64,000 nt of DNA. Origin: Parabacteroides gordonii MS-1 = DSM 23371. GTDB taxonomy: Bacteria; Bacteroidota; Bacteroidia; Bacteroidales; Tannerellaceae. The notes under the pieces were generated by a model, which was not told the DNA's origin, made no database searches, and saw only the letters and a program-made list of their open reading frames with translations. Made by a program: the position numbers and the translations under genes. Positions 27,866-36,788 of this stretch are shown one piece after another. Every line of letters starts with the position of its first letter. Within the stretch, counting starts at the first letter, position 1. The stretch spans positions 1,719,082 through 1,783,081 of the forward strand of contig NZ_KQ033920.1 in assembly GCF_000969825.1 (NCBI RefSeq). The letters are read 5' to 3'.

Positions 27866-30427
27866 TCAGAAACCCAGCCCCAACTCAAACATAAAACGGA
27901 AACTGTCGGTTGAACCGAAGCAGGAATATTTCGTCGTAATCTTATTAATCAACGTCAGCCAGATACCTCCCCCGTAGGACGTATGCCATCTTTTGGATTG
28001 CTCGCCGGGAAACCAGACACGCCCGTAATCGAAACCGGCAAAGACACCATACTTCAGCGGGGTAAACGGATTCTTCAACTTCCCCATATCCAGCCGGATG
28101 TCCGAATACTGGTAAAAAGATTGCTTTCCGATGAAACGGTTGTCCCTGTAACCGCGCAATTCGGTGGATGCTGCCTGGTAAAACTCATACTTATTATTGA
28201 AAAGCTGCTGGGTTTTCGCCATCGTAGCCCAGGTAAGACGGTCGGTTATCTTTACATCCAGCTCCACCGATGCTTCGGCGTAAGGGAAATTACGGCTTGC
28301 ATCTTTCAGGTTCATCTTCCAACCTCCGGTAAGCGTCCCTCCCAGTTTGGGGATGAAGGAACAGATCTCTTTTTCCGTATGGAAGGAAAGTCCGAGGTCG
28401 ATGAACAGGTTGGTTTTGAAGATACGATGATCCTCGGGGTAAAACTGGTTAATGAAACGGTCGTTGGTTTCCTTGGCTTTAAACATTTCCCAGGAGGCTT
28501 GTACGACCAACCTCTCCCTTTCGCTGAAATCCAGGTGGAAGGAAGGGGATAATTTGAACTGGCGGATATGCACGCGGTTGTAATTCTTCTTTGCATCCTT
28601 ATAGCCGTCCGTATTGTTTCCGAAGCCGAAGAAATTGTAAAAGTTCCTCCGCGAGCTGATCGTTGCATCTATATTAAACGATTTCTTCCCGTCATAAGAC
28701 GGAAAAATTCCTTGATAGACAAAGCCTTGTATATAGTTGTACCCGATACGGTGCTGATAGGTAAAGGGCGAACGCTTGAAACCATACATCGTATAGGTAA
28801 AGAAGGTTCCGAGACTGAATCCCTTGTCCGAGTCGTAAATTCCCCAGGGAGTGAAAGACATCTTATGATGCTTTATCTTATTATAATCGTACTGATGAAT
28901 CTCAGGGATATCCGAAAATACCTTTTTGACATGGGGCACGGTATCGAGGGTTGCCTTCCCCGACTCATATTCATAAACACGTATGTGGTGACCCGGTTCC
29001 ATCCGGTAGGTATTCTTTCCTTTCCCGGCAATCAGGAAAACGGGTACCTCCTTGTCTGCCTTCCCACTTACTTCGAAACGGTCGTCACCCTCCAGACCGT
29101 AGAGCCAGATCTCTTTTGTCTTTTTCCGGCTGTATTTCCGGTCGAACACCCGTTGTCCGGTCTGTTGGTCGTACATCTGTATGAACAGACTGTCCGGGTT
29201 ATGGCGGTCGATCACGAAACGGTCTGAACGGTTGGTTCCCGTCAGCACCGGAGTTTGTTGCAACGAAGCAAAATAATTTTTTGCTATCACCTCCAGCTTC
29301 TCCCGCCTTTCCTTTATTATCTGGGTAATCCGTTTAATTTCTTTGTCTTCTATTCCTTTGGGAAGCCTTGATAAAGCCTCGTCGATGATAGAGTCGGTAA
29401 GCGTCTGCCGGATAAATCGCGCCTGTCCGATCCATACGGAAACGTCGCTTTGGGAAGCCAGCGCCATATCCAAAGCAAAACCCAACGTATTCTCTTTCCG
29501 GACACTTTTCGGGGAAGCGTCGTAATTGACGATGAAACCTAATCCCAGCACACGGAGCATTTGTTTGAACAAAACACCGTCTACCTTCGTAAAAGCGTGG
29601 TTACGGTCTATGACTATCGGGGCATAGAGGATGCTGTCTCCTTCGGAGCGGCCCAGCCAGTTCCAGTTTTCGGGTATTTTATTCCAGTCGCCTATCAGCA
29701 TATCCAGCAGGCGTTCGCGGATATAAAGCACCTGATCTACCTGAAAATTCTTGTTAGCCTGTATGGTATCCAGCAATTCTTCCGTCAGGAGAATATTCGG
29801 ACGGGTATTGAAATCCGGGACATCAATGACGCTGACCAATTTATTTTCGATAGACGTCCCGTTGGCAACCGTATCGCGGGTCGAATGTTCCGACAGGTAA
29901 AATATCCGCGAATTGTTTGAACTCAACCCCGACGAGCGTGCCAGATAATCGGCAGAAATAAAGGTATAGGGATTGATTATGGTATAGGCATCCCCGATAA
30001 ACTGATCCAGGTAAGTATTTTTAAATACCTTCTTGTTATAGACTTCCTGGAAGAATTTCGACTCGATAAATGTGGTATATCCGCCTAACGGCTTCAAAAG
30101 ACAGAGTTGCTGTTGGTTGTTTTCAAGCAACAGGCCTTGAAAATCGGCCGCCTGCTCAACCACCTTCACCCCTCCCCACAGCGATTGCAAGGTAACTGAA
30201 GGAACGGTAATAGGGAGAGAATAAAGTGTGCGGTAATGCTCACCCCACAACACATTATACAGATCGCTTTTACGCGTGGCAGAGGGAGGATAAATGGATT
30301 TTCGGACAAGAGAATCACCTTCACCCACCCGTGGAAAGAGAGAGGCCGTCATATCCGCAGAAAAGACAAACAGCATAACAAGAAAGACTATATAAGGAGC
30401 AGGACTAAGCCGCATTTTCATCATCAT
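27866..30427 (-). CDS. Outer-membrane BamA/TamA-type barrel protein with kinase-like N-terminal region
   Basis: This 853-residue protein has an N-terminal signal segment (PYIVFLVMLFVFSADMTA). The C-terminal half, from about residue 520, is rich in alternating beta strands and ends ELGLGF, as in Omp85-type barrels. Around residues 238-275 it reads RERLLDMLIGDWNK, then NWNWLG and PIVIDRNHAF. This resembles the catalytic and metal loops of CotH/HipA/Fam20-like kinases (GDWDRH and DRDxAF in the relatives I recall). The DRH of the catalytic loop is replaced by NKI, so activity is doubtful. The gene is isolated, and the 5' side is a 1-kb gene-free stretch. Confidence 0.75.
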   Translation of the reverse strand: MMMKMRLSPAPYIVFLVMLFVFSADMTASLFPRVGEGDSLVRKSIYPPSATRKSDLYNVLWGEHYRTLYSLPITVPSVTLQSLWGGVKVVEQAADFQGLLLENNQQQLCLLKPLGGYTTFIESKFFQEVYNKKVFKNTYLDQFIGDAYTIINPYTFISADYLARSSGLSSNNSRIFYLSEHSTRDTVANGTSIENKLVSVIDVPDFNTRPNILLTEELLDTIQANKNFQVDQVLYIRERLLDMLIGDWNKIPENWNWLGRSEGDSILYAPIVIDRNHAFTKVDGVLFKQMLRVLGLGFIVNYDASPKSVRKENTLGFALDMALASQSDVSVWIGQARFIRQTLTDSIIDEALSRLPKGIEDKEIKRITQIIKERREKLEVIAKNYFASLQQTPVLTGTNRSDRFVIDRHNPDSLFIQMYDQQTGQRVFDRKYSRKKTKEIWLYGLEGDDRFEVSGKADKEVPVFLIAGKGKNTYRMEPGHHIRVYEYESGKATLDTVPHVKKVFSDIPEIHQYDYNKIKHHKMSFTPWGIYDSDKGFSLGTFFTYTMYGFKRSPFTYQHRIGYNYIQGFVYQGIFPSYDGKKSFNIDATISSRRNFYNFFGFGNNTDGYKDAKKNYNRVHIRQFKLSPSFHLDFSERERLVVQASWEMFKAKETNDRFINQFYPEDHRIFKTNLFIDLGLSFHTEKEICSFIPKLGGTLTGGWKMNLKDASRNFPYAEASVELDVKITDRLTWATMAKTQQLFNNKYEFYQAASTELRGYRDNRFIGKQSFYQYSDIRLDMGKLKNPFTPLKYGVFAGFDYGRVWFPGEQSKRWHTSYGGGIWLTLINKITTKYSCFGSTDSFRFMFELGLGF

Positions 30428-31182
30428 CAGATAATTAAACAGTAATTACATCCTACAGATAAACACCTGTATATATAAGTAACACATCAGGCGTTTAACT
30501 TGTTTTATTCATACTGCCCGGCGACCTGTGCCAGTTTCTTTGCCATCTCTTAACAGCCTTCCCGTATTTAGCAAACTGTCAATTCACCCCATTCTTAAAG
30601 GGGCTGTACGTAGACTAATCAATACCTATCTTTTTTCATGCAACTGTCCGCGACTTAACAAATAGCACTTCATTCAGATAAAGCCCAATAAAGTGACATT
30701 ATAAGACTAAAAAAAGAATAGAACGAATCACTCAAGCAATAAGATCTCCCATACGAAGCAAATTTGTCAATCTATTTGCAATGCTTATTTACTATGCTAC
30801 AGAAAATAAAAATGTTATTCAACATACGATTTTAGTATAAAACGACTTCCAGGAAGACTCGATTAAACACTTATTAACCATTATCCTATTTAAAACAAAC
30901 CTCCATTTCGTTTTAAACAAGTTTTTTGTTCGTTTTAAACGAAGTTCAAATCCCTTTAAAACGAAATGAAAAAGCATTTATCGGGAAGAAACTGTTAATT
31001 TTTGTATCCACAAGCATTCTGTAAGATAGATTTAAGCCAACGCACTCGTCACAAATAATCAAATAATAAAGTCTTTATGCTTAACAAGTAGTACATTCTA
31101 TTACATTTTGTCAATTATGCCATTTTATTACTTTTCCTAAAAGATCAATAGTTGTTCTGCACTGTTATTTCATTTTATTTCC
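30428..31182. other. Gene-free AT-rich stretch upstream of the mutS2-like gene
   Basis: No reading frame worth calling lies here. The stretch holds the TTCGTTTTAAAC motif cluster at 30904-30968 and ends with a promoter for the next gene. The remainder is low-complexity AT-rich sequence in which I see nothing specific. Confidence 0.6.
30904..30968. promoter_or_regulatory. Cluster of three CGTTTTAAAC-type sites
   Basis: CATTTCGTTTTAAA (30904-30917) and its exact inverse TTTAAAACGAAATG (30955-30968) flank a central palindrome TTCGTTT-T-AAACGAA (30929-30943). The arrangement of three related sites in 65 bp looks like an operator cluster. The nearest promoter on the plus strand is about 215 bp away. 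Confidence 0.55.
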
Positions 31183-31190
31183 TATCTTTG
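31183..31190 (+). promoter_or_regulatory. Promoter -7 box for the mutS2 leader
   Basis: TATCTTTG matches TAnnTTTG and implies a transcript starting near 31197, 250 nt before the start codon. No clear -33 TTTG is present. Confidence 0.5.
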
Positions 31191-31196
31191 CCCCGA

Positions 31197-31448
31197 TAAA
31201 TAAAAAAATTCACCCTTTTATGCGTTGTGCATCCGTGTAAATACCATATTGCGAATTAACATCTCTCACCTTGGAGACGTTAATGGTACAGAATAGACAG
31301 TTTAGATATATATAAATATCTATGTCTAGCAGGATTTTAGTACCCTGTCGGAATATGGAAAATCTCAGATTTTAATCAATTACTTTTTATAAACTGTATA
31401 TTGGCTTGTCTGCTTACAGACAGCTGGTAACAAATATCATATGAGATT
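31197..31448 (+). ncRNA. Structured 5' leader of the mutS2-like gene
   Basis: Three hairpins are visible. The first is TTAAC-TCTC / GAGA-GTTAA (31256-31283). The second is TAGACA-AGATAT / ATATCT-TGTCTA (31294-31328), enclosed by GGTAC/GTACC (31285-31344). The third is TGTCTG/CAGACA with a 4-nt loop (31407-31422), just before the start codon. It matches no known riboswitch that I recognise. Confidence 0.4.
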
Positions 31449-33341
31449 ATGATTTACCCGGATAATTTTGAACAGAAAATAGGGATCGACACGATCCGTC
31501 AATTCATTACAGAGAAATGTTTATCTCCACTTGGCGAAGAGCAGGTTACAACCATGAGCTTTTCTACTAATTATGAAGCTATTGCAAAATGGTTGGAACA
31601 GACAGACGAGTTCTCACAAATAATACGCAACAAGGAAAATTTTCCCGTAGACTTCTTTTTGGATGTCCGCGACGCCCTGCTACGGATTGAAGAAGATGTT
31701 ACAGTATGGTTTTCTGAAGAAGAAATTTCAAACTTAATGAACTCTCTTCAAACAATCAACAACATCGTCACCTTCCTGCACAGCGCTAAAGCGCAGAACG
31801 GAAAAGCGAAGTATCCTGCACTAACTGCTATTGCTGATAAAATAAAGGTCTTTCCTTCGTTAGTCGAAAAAGCAAATTCCATACTAGACAAATCCTGTCA
31901 GGTAAAAGACAATGCTTCACGCCGGCTTGCAGACATACGCAGGGAGAAAATAGAAGCAACTAAAGCCGTCATGCGCAATATGCAAACAGCCATACGTGAT
32001 GCACAAGCGGCAGGATTGATAGGAAGAGATACACAACCGAGTCTACGTGAAGGGCATATGCTTATACCTGTCGGCGCCGGCAACAAGCGGAAAATCAAAG
32101 GCATCGTACATGACGACTCCGGTAGCGGCAAAACCGTATACATCGAACCTGAAGCCGTTGCAAAAGCCAGCAACCGCCTACGGGAACTCGAGGCTGACGA
32201 ACGTCGCGAGGTTATAAAAATACTCATCGGATTTACCGACCTTGTCCGTCCGCATATGGCAGACATCAAACGTTCATACAACTTCATGGGGGAAATAGAC
32301 TTCATCCGTGCAAAGGCTTCTTTCGCTGTACGCATCAATGGCATTAGACCGGCATTTGAAGATAAACAGCAGATTGAATGGACACAGGCCATACATCCTC
32401 TGCTGAATATACAATTGCGTCAACAGAATAAGCAGGCATTCCCGTTAGATATCAGACTGAACGGGAAAGAACGGTTACTTATTGTTTCCGGAGCAAATGC
32501 CGGAGGTAAATCCCTTTGCCTGAAAACCGTTGCATTATTACAATATATGCTACAATGCGGACTTCTCATTCCCGTACATAAAGGTTCACAGACAGGAATA
32601 TTTGAAGATATATTTGTAGATATAGGCGACGGGCAAAGCATAGAGAACAGTCTTAGTACATATACTTCACATTTGACCAATATGAAGTTCTTTGTAGAGA
32701 ACTGTAATTGCAAGACGCTTATTCTGATAGATGAGTTCGGTAGCGGGACAGAACCTCAGATCGGAGGTTCCATAGCCGAAACGTTGCTCGACAGATTCAA
32801 CGGTAAACGTAGCTTCGGCGTAATAACCACTCACTTCCAGAATTTAAAGCATTATGCGTATGAGACGGACGGTGTAATAAACGGTGCCATGCTTTATGAT
32901 GCTGAGCGTATGCAACCGCTATACAGGTTGTCAATCGGTAACCCGGGAAGTTCGTTCGCTGTCGAAGTTGCCCGAAAAATAGGACTCCCGGAAGATATTA
33001 TAGTCGATTCTTCCGCCAAAATAGGAACTGATTTTATTAATATGGATAATTTCCTCCAATCTATTGTCCGCGACAAATTATACTGGGAGGAAAAACGGAA
33101 AGAAATAGATGAACAGGCAGAAATTCCGGAACCATCCAAAGAGAAGCAAGTTAAACCGGCAAAAGAAAAGGTCATTGAGAATGAGGTTATCGAAAAAGGA
33201 GATAGTGTCAGGATAAATGGCCAGACTACCGTTGGCACTGTTTTGGAGATACAAGGCAAGCGGGTCATTGTTGCTTTCGGTCTGATAAAAAGCACCGTCG
33301 TGATTGAACGCTTAGAATTGGTTAGCAAAAGAAGAATATAA
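31449..33341 (+). CDS. MutS2-like ATPase lacking the Smr domain
   Basis: The 630-residue protein has the MutS core with coiled-coil levers. Walker A is GANAGGKS near residue 350, Walker B is LILIDEFGSGTEP near 423, and the dimer-interface stretch ITTHFQNLKHYA follows. A KOW-like end, VRINGQTTVGTVLEIQGKR, matches the region after the MutS2 clamp. The C-terminal Smr endonuclease domain of canonical MutS2 (about 780-830 residues) is absent. MutS2 proteins act on branched DNA and on collided ribosomes; without Smr this one would depend on ATP-driven remodelling. The neighbouring rtcB (RNA ligase) makes an RNA or translation role worth considering. Confidence 0.85.
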   Translation: MIYPDNFEQKIGIDTIRQFITEKCLSPLGEEQVTTMSFSTNYEAIAKWLEQTDEFSQIIRNKENFPVDFFLDVRDALLRIEEDVTVWFSEEEISNLMNSLQTINNIVTFLHSAKAQNGKAKYPALTAIADKIKVFPSLVEKANSILDKSCQVKDNASRRLADIRREKIEATKAVMRNMQTAIRDAQAAGLIGRDTQPSLREGHMLIPVGAGNKRKIKGIVHDDSGSGKTVYIEPEAVAKASNRLRELEADERREVIKILIGFTDLVRPHMADIKRSYNFMGEIDFIRAKASFAVRINGIRPAFEDKQQIEWTQAIHPLLNIQLRQQNKQAFPLDIRLNGKERLLIVSGANAGGKSLCLKTVALLQYMLQCGLLIPVHKGSQTGIFEDIFVDIGDGQSIENSLSTYTSHLTNMKFFVENCNCKTLILIDEFGSGTEPQIGGSIAETLLDRFNGKRSFGVITTHFQNLKHYAYETDGVINGAMLYDAERMQPLYRLSIGNPGSSFAVEVARKIGLPEDIIVDSSAKIGTDFINMDNFLQSIVRDKLYWEEKRKEIDEQAEIPEPSKEKQVKPAKEKVIENEVIEKGDSVRINGQTTVGTVLEIQGKRVIVAFGLIKSTVVIERLELVSKRRI

Positions 33342-33356
33342 TCACTACTCCACAAA

Positions 33357-33393
33357 GCCGGTAACACACATTCGTTTACCGGCTTTTCTTTTA
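33357..33393 (+). terminator. Terminator after the mutS2-like gene
   Basis: GCCGGTAA pairs with TTACCGGC around an 11-bp loop and is followed by TTTTCTTTT. Confidence 0.88.
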
Positions 33394-33521
33394 ATAAAGG
33401 GCATTGGCAACTTTGCCAATTACAAATAAAGACACAATTATTTGCATAACATTTATGGTCTTGACCTATTTTTTTCCGTTCTTTGTTATACAGTTGAATA
33501 TTCATCCTTAATTATAAGCTT

Positions 33522-33800
33522 ATGAGTTTTGCCGGCCATGTTTTCGATATGATACGAAGAAATAAGGAAGATCGCGAGAAACTTAACCAACTTCGTGGGA
33601 GGGGAAAAGATATGCGTACCAAATATTCTTCCCATATCCCAGACATCAGCGTCGAAGAATATGAAAAGATCAACCAACAATTGAAGGAACGTGAAAAAAA
33701 CGAACAAACTTATATTTCACGAATAAAACTAGTTGTTTTAGCAATCATCATAGCCATAGTTATGCTATCATGGGTTATATTTAAACTCTTTTCTTTGTAA
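33522..33800 (+). CDS. Small tail-anchored membrane protein
   Basis: This 92-residue protein has a charged, probably helical N-terminal part (RRNKEDREKLNQLRGRGKD, INQQLKEREKNEQ). One C-terminal transmembrane segment (VVLAIIIAIVMLSWVIFKLF) ends at the last residues, so it looks tail-anchored or single-pass with a cytoplasmic body. I do not recognise a family. It lies between the terminator of the mutS2-like gene and the rtcB promoter. Confidence 0.65.
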   Translation: MSFAGHVFDMIRRNKEDREKLNQLRGRGKDMRTKYSSHIPDISVEEYEKINQQLKEREKNEQTYISRIKLVVLAIIIAIVMLSWVIFKLFSL

Positions 33801-33854
33801 AATCAACAAGAGTGAAAAACACATCTTCAAGATTTACACTTTTTGTTACAAATA

Positions 33855-33885
33855 TTTGTTAATTCAAAAACTGATATTATCTTTG
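33855..33885 (+). promoter_or_regulatory. Consensus promoter of the rtcB leader RNA
   Basis: TTTG (33855-33858), a 19-bp spacer and TATCTTTG (33878-33885) match the Bacteroidetes primary sigma consensus exactly. Transcription should start near 33892, about 430 nt before the rtcB ATG. Confidence 0.8.
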
Positions 33886-33891
33886 CATCGA

Positions 33892-34319
33892 AATTTTAGT
33901 ACAAACCCTAAAAACTGAGAAAGGGTACAAATATGTTGGAGCAGAAATAACATTCGAAAATCGGGACTAAGGTGGTTCTTCGGGAGGAAGGATCTTTGTA
34001 ACTCGCGTCTTTTATCTAATACAACTTATAATATGACTTCTATAAGTTAATTAGTCCCACAATCATATCATACATTTTATTAACAGACTGATGCGTCAGG
34101 GCTGAGAGGACAAATTATATTCTTTTCAGGCTGCCAGACTATCAGTACAACCCAATCGTTATGGGTAATTATACGGATGAAACAAAACTCATCTTCGATA
34201 ATAATTTGTCCTCAGCAGGTTGGAAGACAAGGCGTATCCGTACGGCATTCGACAAACGACTGCGCCGTGTGAATACCCCTTCACGAAATCGTGGAAGAAT
34301 ACAACACAGAAAAAGATTT
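33892..34319 (+). ncRNA. Long structured RNA leader upstream of rtcB
   Basis: Domain 1 has a GTAC-CCCT / AGGGTAC hairpin (33899-33928). It also has a closing helix GGGACTAA (33963-33970) with TTAGTCCC (34051-34058), containing AACTTATA/TATAAGTT. Domain 2 is closed by GCTGA-GGACAAATTAT (34101-34118) with ATAATTTGTCC-TCAGC (34201-34216), containing ACCCA/TGGGT and GATGA/TCATC hairpins. Domain 3 pairs GTATCCGTACGGC (near 34234) with GCCGTGTGAATAC (near 34270), a 13-bp helix with one mismatch and two G-U pairs. The density of helices points to a functional RNA, either a regulatory leader or an RNA partner of RtcB. Confidence 0.55.
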
Positions 34320-35717
34320 ATGGCAATACGAACAAAAGATTTAAGTAAGATAGGATATACCGACAATGTAGCCCGTAGCAAAGCTGTGAACATCATCAGC
34401 AAACATTGCAAACATGACAGCAAAGAAACGGTACTCGCCGTGTTGAGCGACCTGTTGGAGAATCCCGGGAAATATAAGGATAACGACGTCTGGAAACAAC
34501 TGGCGGAACACTTCTCTCCAACGATTGAAGAGAAGCAGTTCACCACCTATCTTCTGACGGACGAGCCGAAAGGATATAAAACTTATGGCGGGAAATTCAT
34601 CGACACCCTGGCCAAACAACAGATGGAGCTGGCAATGCGTCTACCGATAGCCCTCGCTGGCGCCCTGATGCCCGACGCACATGCCGGTTACGGACTGCCT
34701 ATCGGTGGCGTGCTGGCCGGTGACAATGCGGTCATCCCTTATGCAGTCGGTGTCGATATTGGCTGCCGGATGAGTATGACCGTCTTCGATGCCAAGGCGG
34801 AAAGTCTGAAACGTTACGCCCACCAGATCAAGGAAGCGTTGAAAGACTATACACACTTCGGTATGGAAGGTGGCCTCCCGTTCGTCCAAGAGCATGAGGT
34901 ACTCGACCGCGAGGAGTTCCGGTCGACACCCCTGCTACGCATGTTTCACGGGAAAGCTCTGCGGCAATTAGGAACTTCCGGCGGCGGAAACCATTTTGTC
35001 GAGTTCGGCGAACTGGAACTGGCGGCCAGCAACGTACTGAACCTTCCCGAAGGTAATTACATGGCGCTCCTCTCCCATTCCGGTTCCCGCGGCTTGGGAG
35101 CGGCCATCGCCCGGCAGTACAGCGACATCGCCCGCGAAGTTTGCAAACTTCCCCGCGAAGCACAACATTTTGCCTGGCTGGACTTACACACCGAGGCGGG
35201 ACAGGAATACTGGATGAGCATGAACCTGGCAGGCGACTATGCCCGTGCCTGCCACGAACAAATACACCATAACCTGTCCAAAGCATTAGGTCTGAAGCCT
35301 CTGGCGAACGTCAACAACCATCACAACTTCGCTTGGCAGGAAGAGATTGCCCCCGGCCGTCACGCCATCGTTCACCGCAAAGGCGCCACTCCGGCAGGTA
35401 AAGGACAACCAGGCCTCATCCCCGGAAGCATGGCGACGCCCGGTTACCTGGTCTGCGGACGAGGAGCGGAAGAGTCGCTCTGCTCCGCTTCACACGAGGC
35501 AGGACGGGCGATGTCGAGACAGAAAGCCAAAGAGCAATTCACGCAGTCGGCCATGAAAAAGTTCCTTTCGCAGGCCGGAGTCACCCTGATCGGTGGCAGC
35601 GTGGAAGAAATGCCGCTGGCTTATAAGGACATAGAGAAGGTTATGCCTGCTCAGGAGTCGCTGGTCGATATCCACGGCAGGTTCATACCCCGGATAGTAA
35701 GAATGAATAAAGAATAG
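34320..35717 (+). CDS. rtcB: RtcB-type RNA-splicing ligase
   Basis: This 465-residue enzyme joins RNA 2',3'-cyclic phosphate or 3'-phosphate ends to 5'-OH ends using GTP and Mn2+. Conserved segments are MPDAHAGYGLPIGGVLAG, GVDIGCRM with the metal Cys, LGTSGGGNHFVE, LLSHSGSRGLG, NNHHNFAW, GSMATPGYLVCG and SASHEAGRAMSR; the last holds the guanylated His near residue 390. The start at MAIRTKDLSKIG is preferred: the open frame continues upstream to 34161, but only through the structured leader and with no family similarity. No archease or PrfH gene is adjacent. Confidence 0.94.
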   Translation: MAIRTKDLSKIGYTDNVARSKAVNIISKHCKHDSKETVLAVLSDLLENPGKYKDNDVWKQLAEHFSPTIEEKQFTTYLLTDEPKGYKTYGGKFIDTLAKQQMELAMRLPIALAGALMPDAHAGYGLPIGGVLAGDNAVIPYAVGVDIGCRMSMTVFDAKAESLKRYAHQIKEALKDYTHFGMEGGLPFVQEHEVLDREEFRSTPLLRMFHGKALRQLGTSGGGNHFVEFGELELAASNVLNLPEGNYMALLSHSGSRGLGAAIARQYSDIAREVCKLPREAQHFAWLDLHTEAGQEYWMSMNLAGDYARACHEQIHHNLSKALGLKPLANVNNHHNFAWQEEIAPGRHAIVHRKGATPAGKGQPGLIPGSMATPGYLVCGRGAEESLCSASHEAGRAMSRQKAKEQFTQSAMKKFLSQAGVTLIGGSVEEMPLAYKDIEKVMPAQESLVDIHGRFIPRIVRMNKE

Positions 35718-35841
35718 GGAAATCCCTCAGCTTACCGAAGCACACGAAATACATTATATAATATAAAAGCAGCAAGATTGGACAAATAGAAACCGGAAAT
35801 GTTTCATACATTTGTCATTCAGGCCAAAAGACTCTATTTTA

Positions 35842-36786
35842 ATGAACGAACATACATTTACCGAAACTTTCAACACCTCTTCCGCCTTGCTGACGGAAGG
35901 GGCCATCGTTGAAAGATTACGTCACGAATACCGTATCCCCCTGGACGAACAGATCGTCCACGCCGGGTTGATATACAACGAACAGCATAGGCAACAACTG
36001 GCAGCCATCTACCGTGAATACCTCGATATTGCGGAAGCCCGTCGGCTGCCCCTATTGCTGATGACGCCCACCCGGAGAGCCAATAGGGAACGGATCGCCG
36101 CATCCGCCTATAAGGACAGGCACGTCCTGAAAGACAATGCCGCCTTCCTGTCCGGACTAAGGCAATCCTACACCACGCCGGTCTATATCGGCGGGGTGAC
36201 CGGTTGCCGGGGAGATGCCTATAGCGGCCAGAAATGCTTCTCTGTCGAAGAGGCTTTCGATTACCATCTCCCGACACTTCTTGATTTCCGGGAGTCAGGA
36301 GTCGATTTCCTTTTTGCCGGCATCATGCCCGAACTGAGCGAAGCAACCGGCATGGCAAAAGCGATGGAGACAACCGGACTCCCTTACATCATCAGTTTCA
36401 TGATCGGACGCAACGGGCGGCTGATGGACGGAACGTTTATCCACGAAGCTATCGAAAAGATTGATAAACAGACCTCGCGCCCTCCCATCTGCTATATGGC
36501 AAATTGCGTACATCCGGACATCCTGCACGAGGCTTTGCTTCACCCGATGAACGATACGGAGTTGGTAAAAGCCCGCTTCGACGGTATCCAGGCAAACGCC
36601 GCCGCCCTCAGTCCGGAAGAACTGGACGGATGCTCCTGCCTGAAATCGTCGACGGCAGCCGAATTATCCGACCGCCTGTTGAGTCTGTTATGGGATTTCC
36701 CGCTGAAAATCTGTGGCGGTTGTTGCGGAACCGATGCTTCGCACCTGGGAATGTTTGCCGATATTTTAGCGAACCGCACAAGGTAA
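35842..36786 (+). CDS. Homocysteine S-methyltransferase-family protein
   Basis: This protein of about 314 residues has the zinc-ligand motif CGGCCGTDASHLG at the C-terminus and an upstream Cys in CYMANCVHPD. Both are typical of the homocysteine S-methyltransferase (MmuM-like) TIM barrel. The N-terminal GGVTGCRGDAY and the central FLFAGIMPELSEATGMAKA fit the family. The methyl donor cannot be told. The ATG at 35842 is chosen because a -7 box TACATTTG overlaps the upstream TTG start at 35812. It is convergent with the Lrp-type gene; the stop codons are 2 bp apart. Confidence 0.85.
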   Translation: MNEHTFTETFNTSSALLTEGAIVERLRHEYRIPLDEQIVHAGLIYNEQHRQQLAAIYREYLDIAEARRLPLLLMTPTRRANRERIAASAYKDRHVLKDNAAFLSGLRQSYTTPVYIGGVTGCRGDAYSGQKCFSVEEAFDYHLPTLLDFRESGVDFLFAGIMPELSEATGMAKAMETTGLPYIISFMIGRNGRLMDGTFIHEAIEKIDKQTSRPPICYMANCVHPDILHEALLHPMNDTELVKARFDGIQANAAALSPEELDGCSCLKSSTAAELSDRLLSLLWDFPLKICGGCCGTDASHLGMFADILANRTR

Positions 36787-36788
36787 CG

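Noticed and set aside
34095..34110. GGGCTGAGA resembling the conserved core of a TPP riboswitch
   Set aside because: No matching ACCTGATC half follows, these bases pair in another helix (34101-34216), and the downstream gene is rtcB, unrelated to thiamine.
34161..34319. Open frame extending RtcB upstream by 53 residues
   Set aside because: The extension lies within the structured leader, has no family similarity, and the conserved RtcB start is at MAIRTKDLSKIG.
33892..34319. RNase P RNA or tmRNA
   Set aside because: The universally conserved RNase P segments and the tRNA-like ends of tmRNA are absent.
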